From an uncultured Roseobacter sp. (GTDB lineage Bacteria; Pseudomonadota; Alphaproteobacteria; Rhodobacterales; Rhodobacteraceae), in contig NZ_CANKYM010000004.1 in the NCBI RefSeq assembly GCF_947488185.1, forward strand, positions 124,001 through 188,000: a stretch of DNA of 64,000 nucleotides, read 5' to 3'. The notes under the pieces were generated by a model. The model ran no database searches and was not told where the DNA came from. It saw only the letters and a program-made list of their open reading frames with translations. A program made the position numbers and the translations under genes. Positions 60,634 to 64,000 of this stretch are shown here, in pieces. Numbering within the stretch: position 1 is the stretch's first letter; each line of letters starts with the position of its first letter.

Positions 60634-61741
60634 TGGCGACGCTTGGCGAAATCACGTCAATGCCGAGGGCCTTGCCGACCGCGTAGTAGGTCAGCTGACC
60701 GGCGTGTACGTTCAGCCCGTTCATCAGGTGGGGATCGTCGGTGCAGGCCTGACGCCACCCTTTGTCGGCCAAGGCCAGCATGAAGGGCATCGTGGCGTTG
60801 CCGAGCGCGATCGTCGAGGTGCGCGCGACGGCCCCTGGCATATTCGCCACGCAGTAGTGCATGATCCCGCCCACCGCATAGACCGGGTCCTGATGGGTGG
60901 TGGCTTTGGAGGTCTCGAAACATCCCCCCTGGTCGATGGCCACATCGACCAGCGCCGCCCCCGGTTTGAGCTCGCTCAGCTGTGCGCGGCTGATCAGTTT
61001 TGGCGCGGCGGCGCCGGGGATCAGTACGGCGCCGATGATCATATCGGCGGCGCGGGCCAGTTCGATGGTATTGCCCGCCGAAGCGTAGGAGGTCTTGAAC
61101 GTGCCACCAAAGACATCGTCGAGGTAGCGCAGGCGCGGCAGCGACCGGTCGAGCACGGTGACATCCGCGCCCATGCCTGCGGCGATCTTGGCCGCGTGGG
61201 TGCCTACGACACCGCCGCCAATGACGACGACCCGCGCGGGGCCAACGCCCGGCACGCCGCCCATCAACACGCCCCGGCCGCCATTGGCCTTTTGCAGGGT
61301 CCAGGCCCCGACCTGCGGCGCCAGCCGCCCGGCCACTTCCGACATCGGGGCGAGCAGGGGCAGGCCACCGCGATCATCGGTCACGGTTTCGTAGGCGATG
61401 CAGGTGGCCCCGGAGGCCAGCAGATCATGGGTTTGATCGGGATCGGGCGCGAGATGCAGATAGGTAAAGAGCAGCTGGTCCTTGCGCAGCATCTTGCGCT
61501 CGCCAGCCTGCGGTTCCTTGACCTTCACGATCATGTCGGCCGTGGCGAAAATCTCTGCCGCGGTGTCGATGATCCGCGCGCCAGCCGCGGTGTAGTCTGA
61601 ATCTTCGAAACCGGCGCCCGCACCGGCACCGGCTTGAATGAGCACATCGTGCCCGTGACTGACCGCTTCCTGTGCCGCGTTGGGCGTCATGCCGACGCGG
61701 AATTCCTGTGGTTTGATCTCTGTCGGGCAACCGATAATCAT
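60623..61741 (-). CDS. ald: Alanine dehydrogenase
   Basis: NAD-dependent oxidative deamination of L-alanine to pyruvate and ammonium. The 372-aa protein has the family length and signatures: MIIGCPTEIKPQEFRVGMTP, VKVKEPQAGERKML, the NAD fold VVVIGGGVVGTHAAKIAAG, and CVANMPGAVARTST. ATG 61741 was chosen as the conserved start. Functionally it would regenerate pyruvate for Tpa during growth on taurine, though it lies about 48 kb from that locus. Divergent from an Lrp-type gene, which likely controls it. Confidence 0.94.
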   Translation of the reverse strand: MIIGCPTEIKPQEFRVGMTPNAAQEAVSHGHDVLIQAGAGAGAGFEDSDYTAAGARIIDTAAEIFATADMIVKVKEPQAGERKMLRKDQLLFTYLHLAPDPDQTHDLLASGATCIAYETVTDDRGGLPLLAPMSEVAGRLAPQVGAWTLQKANGGRGVLMGGVPGVGPARVVVIGGGVVGTHAAKIAAGMGADVTVLDRSLPRLRYLDDVFGGTFKTSYASAGNTIELARAADMIIGAVLIPGAAAPKLISRAQLSELKPGAALVDVAIDQGGCFETSKATTHQDPVYAVGGIMHYCVANMPGAVARTSTIALGNATMPFMLALADKGWRQACTDDPHLMNGLNVHAGQLTYYAVGKALGIDVISPSVAIKG

Positions 61742-61823
61742 GGGTGTCTCCTCCACCAAATGTTTGAGTGTGGAATACAGCAAGCAATATGCAATGTCGC
61801 ACCAAAGATGCCTCGCCATTTCG

Positions 61824-61842
61824 AGTATTTTGCGAATATACT
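61824..61842. promoter_or_regulatory. Candidate Lrp site between ald and the Lrp gene
   Basis: AGTAT (61824-61828) and ATACT (61838-61842) flank a near-symmetric TTTTGCGAA core. It lies in the 118-140-base divergent interval and fits an AldR-type Lrp operator by position. Confidence 0.4.
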
Positions 61843-61880
61843 AGCGTCTGTAAGGTGATATGCAGGAGATTTTTGCACCA

Positions 61881-62342
61881 ATGAGCCTTGATGCAACAGA
61901 CAAACGTATCCTCAAAGCCCTGCAGCGCAAAGGTCGCATGGCAAATGCCGAGCTGAGCGAGGCGGTGAACCTCTCGCCCTCGGCCTGTCACCGGCGGGTG
62001 CAGCGGCTGGAGAAAGACGGCTACATCCGCGATTACGTGGCCTTGCTGGACGCCCGCAAAATGGGGGTGCCAACGACGGTCTTTGTGGAGATTACGTTGC
62101 AGGGGCAGGCGGATGAAGTGCTGGACGCCTTCGAGAAGGCCGTCAGCCGCATTCCTGACGTGCTGGAATGTCACCTGATGGCGGGCACGGCAGATTACCT
62201 GTTGAAGGTGGTGGCCGAGAATACGGAAGATTTCGCCCGCATTCACCGGCAGTACCTGGCGCGTTTGCCGGGGGTGGGACAGATGCAGTCCAGCTTTGCG
62301 CTGAGGACCGTGTTCAAAACGACGGCCCTACCGGTGACGTAG
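61881..62342 (+). CDS. Lrp/AsnC family regulator, probable regulator of ald
   Basis: A 153-aa feast/famine regulator. The helix-turn-helix lies near 5-58 (QRKGRMANAELSEAVNLSPS), followed by the RAM effector domain (PDVLECHLMAGTADYLLKVV). ATG 61881 fits the family start; ATG 61860 is in frame and would add 7 residues. The divergent layout with ald is the classic AldR/BkdR arrangement in which alanine is the effector, here inferred only from position. Confidence 0.87.
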   Translation: MSLDATDKRILKALQRKGRMANAELSEAVNLSPSACHRRVQRLEKDGYIRDYVALLDARKMGVPTTVFVEITLQGQADEVLDAFEKAVSRIPDVLECHLMAGTADYLLKVVAENTEDFARIHRQYLARLPGVGQMQSSFALRTVFKTTALPVT

Positions 62343-62365
62343 CGCGGCGGTCGCGCAGGCAGTGA

Positions 62366-62390
62366 CCCGCCCCGTCGGTGACGGAGCGGG
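62366..62390. terminator. Hairpin between the Lrp and CAP-domain genes
   Basis: CCCGCCCCGTC (62366-62376), loop GGT, GACGGAGCGGG (62380-62390): an 11-bp stem with one mismatch. No clear T-run follows, so termination strength is uncertain. Confidence 0.55.
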
Positions 62391-62401
62391 CCGGTGTGTG
62401 A

Positions 62402-63562
62402 TTAGGCGAGGCAGTCCCACTCCTCGACAAAGCGGAAGCCAGACTCGCAGTCGCCTGCGACGTCCTCGTCAGCCATCATCATGTCGTCATCGCCCTGGTC
62501 CATGCCGTCGTCGCCTTCCGGCGTATCGAACAGGCCTTCGAAGAACTCATCGACATCAAAGGTGATCGTCTGCGGTTCGCCTTCGTCGCCGCCATCCCAT
62601 GTGAATGCGAACTCTTCGTCAAAGAGGGCTGCAAAGAGACCGGTGACGAAGAACTGCAGCTGCGCGAAGGTGTTGTCGTCCAAGCATGGGCCTTCGCCGA
62701 CAACATCCGGCGTTTCCGGCTCCGGTTCAGGGGTTTCCGGCTCTGGATCGGGATCTGGTGTCGGGGTCTCAGGTTCCGGTATCTCCGGCTCCGGCTCCGG
62801 TTCCCCCGTGGGCGTTTCCGGTTCCGGTTCTGGCGTTTCGGGCTCCGGATCAGGTTCCGGGGTTTCGGGGTCAGGCTCCGGCTCCTCGGTCTCTGGCGTG
62901 TTGTTTGGATTCGGCGCTTCAGCAACCGGCTCCTCTGGTTCAGGCTCCGGTTCTTCGGTTTCGGATTCCGGATCGGGGGTCTCTTCCCCGGTGTCAGGAT
63001 CAGGTGTTTCAGGGTCCGGTGCCGGGGTCTCCGTTTCCGGCTCTTCCGGATCCGGTGCTGGCTCTGTCGGCTCCTCGGTTTCCGGTTCGGAGGCAGCACC
63101 CTCCTGGTCCAACTGCAATTCCGCATCCGTGCTGGCAAAGTTCTGGGTGACCATCACGGCCTCGAACCCGTCAAACTCACCAACTTCGATCCCGAGGCCA
63201 ATGACCTCATAGTCGGGGTTCAGAATGTTTGCGCGGTGACCGGGGCTGTTCATCAGGCTGTTGTGCAGATCGACCACATCGTCGGCCAGGCCCGGCTCGC
63301 CCCGTTCACTTTGAAAGGCGATGTTTTCGCCCCAGGACCACGCGCCTTCGAATTCGAAATCGGCATTGCGCATGCGATCACCCGCGCTTGTTCCGTTTTC
63401 GCCTGTGTGGGAAAACTGATCTTCTTCCAGCATCCACTGGCTGTGATCTTCGCTGCTTTCATTGAGCCGTAGTTCCAGTTCGACCGGGTTCAATCCCCGT
63501 GACGTTCTCTCCTCGTTGATGAGTCCCAGCATTTGCTGTTCTAACTCGCTTGCGCGTGACAT
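62402..63562 (-). CDS. CAP/SCP-domain protein with long Pro/Glu/Asp linker
   Basis: A 386-aa acidic protein. The N-terminal CAP (SCP/PR1) domain spans about residues 3-145. Markers are the SHTGENG stretch, SWGENIAF, and the hallmark HNSLMNSPGHRANILNPDYE. Residues about 160-300 are a low-complexity linker of Pro-Glu/Asp repeats. A C-terminal segment of about 85 residues is acidic, with two cysteines near its end (DCESGF, WDCLA). The start at 63562 has AAGGAG 6 bases upstream. There is no signal peptide in this frame, although CAP proteins are usually exported. Confidence 0.78.
   Translation of the reverse strand: MSRASELEQQMLGLINEERTSRGLNPVELELRLNESSEDHSQWMLEEDQFSHTGENGTSAGDRMRNADFEFEGAWSWGENIAFQSERGEPGLADDVVDLHNSLMNSPGHRANILNPDYEVIGLGIEVGEFDGFEAVMVTQNFASTDAELQLDQEGAASEPETEEPTEPAPDPEEPETETPAPDPETPDPDTGEETPDPESETEEPEPEPEEPVAEAPNPNNTPETEEPEPDPETPEPDPEPETPEPEPETPTGEPEPEPEIPEPETPTPDPDPEPETPEPEPETPDVVGEGPCLDDNTFAQLQFFVTGLFAALFDEEFAFTWDGGDEGEPQTITFDVDEFFEGLFDTPEGDDGMDQGDDDMMMADEDVAGDCESGFRFVEEWDCLA
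62695..63100 (-). repeat. Low-complexity repetitive coding DNA in the CAP-domain gene
   Basis: Tandem GGTTCCGGCTCCGG-like units (plus strand) encode the Pro/Glu/Asp linker. Units are irregular, so this is a degenerate coding repeat rather than a CRISPR or satellite array. Confidence 0.75.
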
Positions 63563-63789
63563 GTCATTCTCCTTGATGAGTGTTGTCGGCCCGCAGATCG
63601 CTAGGATTTGACGCGAAGCTTGGATAGGGCAGCCTGCCAATGCCTGAATTCTCAGCAGGGATGAGCCCGAATGCGGCACGCCGCACAGCGGTAAGATGCC
63701 GCGTCCATCAATGTCGGGAGGCAGGAGCGTGATCAGCGAGAAATCGCGACCTTTATGTGAAGGAAATACAAGGCGCCTGAATCAACAAA

Positions 63790-63816
63790 CCCCCGCGTGG
63801 TCTGGCCATGCGGGGG
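63790..63816 (-). terminator. Terminator after rpsU (minus strand)
   Basis: On the minus strand CCCCCGCATGG, loop CCAGA, CCACGCGGGGG then TTTGTT. One internal mismatch in an 11-bp stem. It follows the rpsU stop by 33 bases. Confidence 0.75.
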
Positions 63817-63848
63817 TCCGTATTCGTGTCAGCCTTTCGGCGAGCTGC

Positions 63849-64000
63849 TTAGAGCATCCCTTCGCGTTGGGCCTTTTTGCGTGCCAGTTTACGGGCACGG
63901 CGGATCGCTTCAGCTTTCTCGCGCGCTTTTTTCTCGGACGGCTTCTCGAAATGTTGCTTGAGCTTCATTTCACGGAAGACACCTTCACGCTGCAGCTTTT
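63849..64000 (-). CDS. rpsU: 30S ribosomal protein S21 (bS21), partial
   Basis: C-terminal part of a small-subunit ribosomal protein; the start lies beyond the right edge. The visible 49 or so codons read [20 protein letters not shown] and then a run of basic residues ending KAQREGML before TAA (63851-63849). This is the rpsU C-terminal half, with the extended basic tail typical of alphaproteobacteria. A terminator lies 33 bases beyond the stop. Confidence 0.93.
   Translation of the reverse strand, partial: KLQREGVFREMKLKQHFEKPSEKKAREKAEAIRRARKLARKKAQREGML

Noticed and set aside
62695..63100. Repeat array that might be taken for a CRISPR or satellite
   Set aside because: Units are irregular, lack constant spacers, and encode a continuous low-complexity linker.
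62481..63212. Plus-strand Gly/Ser-repeat protein opposite the CAP gene
   Set aside because: The Ser-Gly repeats are the complement of the Pro/Glu/Asp linker codons. The minus-strand frame has a real CAP domain and a good Shine-Dalgarno.

Overview
The window is chromosomal DNA from a GC-rich alphaproteobacterium, most likely a marine Rhodobacterales (roseobacter-type) species. This is inferred from the gene content: a TauR/Tpa/Xsc/Pta/SoeABC taurine-sulfite pathway, a TIGR02300 FYDLN-acid protein, a DUF1244 protein, Mcl1, a UrtABCDE urea transporter and an ECF42-type sigma factor. No phage, plasmid or CRISPR module is visible. The only mobile-element trace is a decayed IS1182-type transposase end beside a tRNA-Ala.

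Layout. 0-1 kb: dapA. 1-16 kb: a taurine dissimilation locus. One arm on the minus strand is tauR-xsc-pta-soeA-soeB-soeC. After a small ydcH-like gene comes minus-strand tpa, then divergent tauA-tauB-tauC. Together they import taurine, transaminate it to sulfoacetaldehyde, cleave that to acetyl phosphate plus sulfite, make acetyl-CoA and oxidise sulfite to sulfate. The alanine dehydrogenase that would regenerate pyruvate for Tpa lies near 61 kb with its own Lrp-type regulator. 16-21 kb: a fatty acid desaturase, a VTT-like membrane protein, a DEAD-box helicase and a LysE exporter. 21-27 kb: urtABCDE (minus). 27-31 kb: a six-gene minus-strand operon headed by a DGPF/YCII gene and an ECF42-type sigma factor. 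31-34 kb: an accessory patch (EamA transporter, two GNATs, transposase remnant) ending at tRNA-Ala(GGC).

34-44 kb: TIGR02300 protein, YgjP-like metalloprotease, GntR regulator, GNAT, accA, a LysE/Lrp divergent pair, a DUF302 protein, mcl1, and a plus-strand operon dgcN-dgcA-DEDDh exonuclease-D-amino acid aminotransferase. By family function this operon funnels D-amino acids through D-glutamate and N-acetylglutamate. 44-56 kb: DUF1244 protein, pyk, rpmI-rplT with a leader hairpin, a lipid A-type acyltransferase, a polar amino acid ABC transporter, and pheS and pheT separated by two unrelated genes, then ytoQ. 56-64 kb: a GST, mscL, a LysR/SbtA-family divergent pair, DUF1330 and a second LysR, ald/Lrp, a CAP-domain protein with a long Pro/Glu/Asp linker, and the 3' part of rpsU at the edge.

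The most interesting items are the D-amino acid operon with its embedded exonuclease, the ECF42 operon with a candidate autoregulated promoter inside a 12-bp inverted repeat, CTGG-type direct repeats upstream of tauR, tpa and tauA, a TauC permease with a cadherin-like insertion, and a hairpin in front of rpmI. All functional calls rest on reading the protein and DNA sequences; no database search was run.
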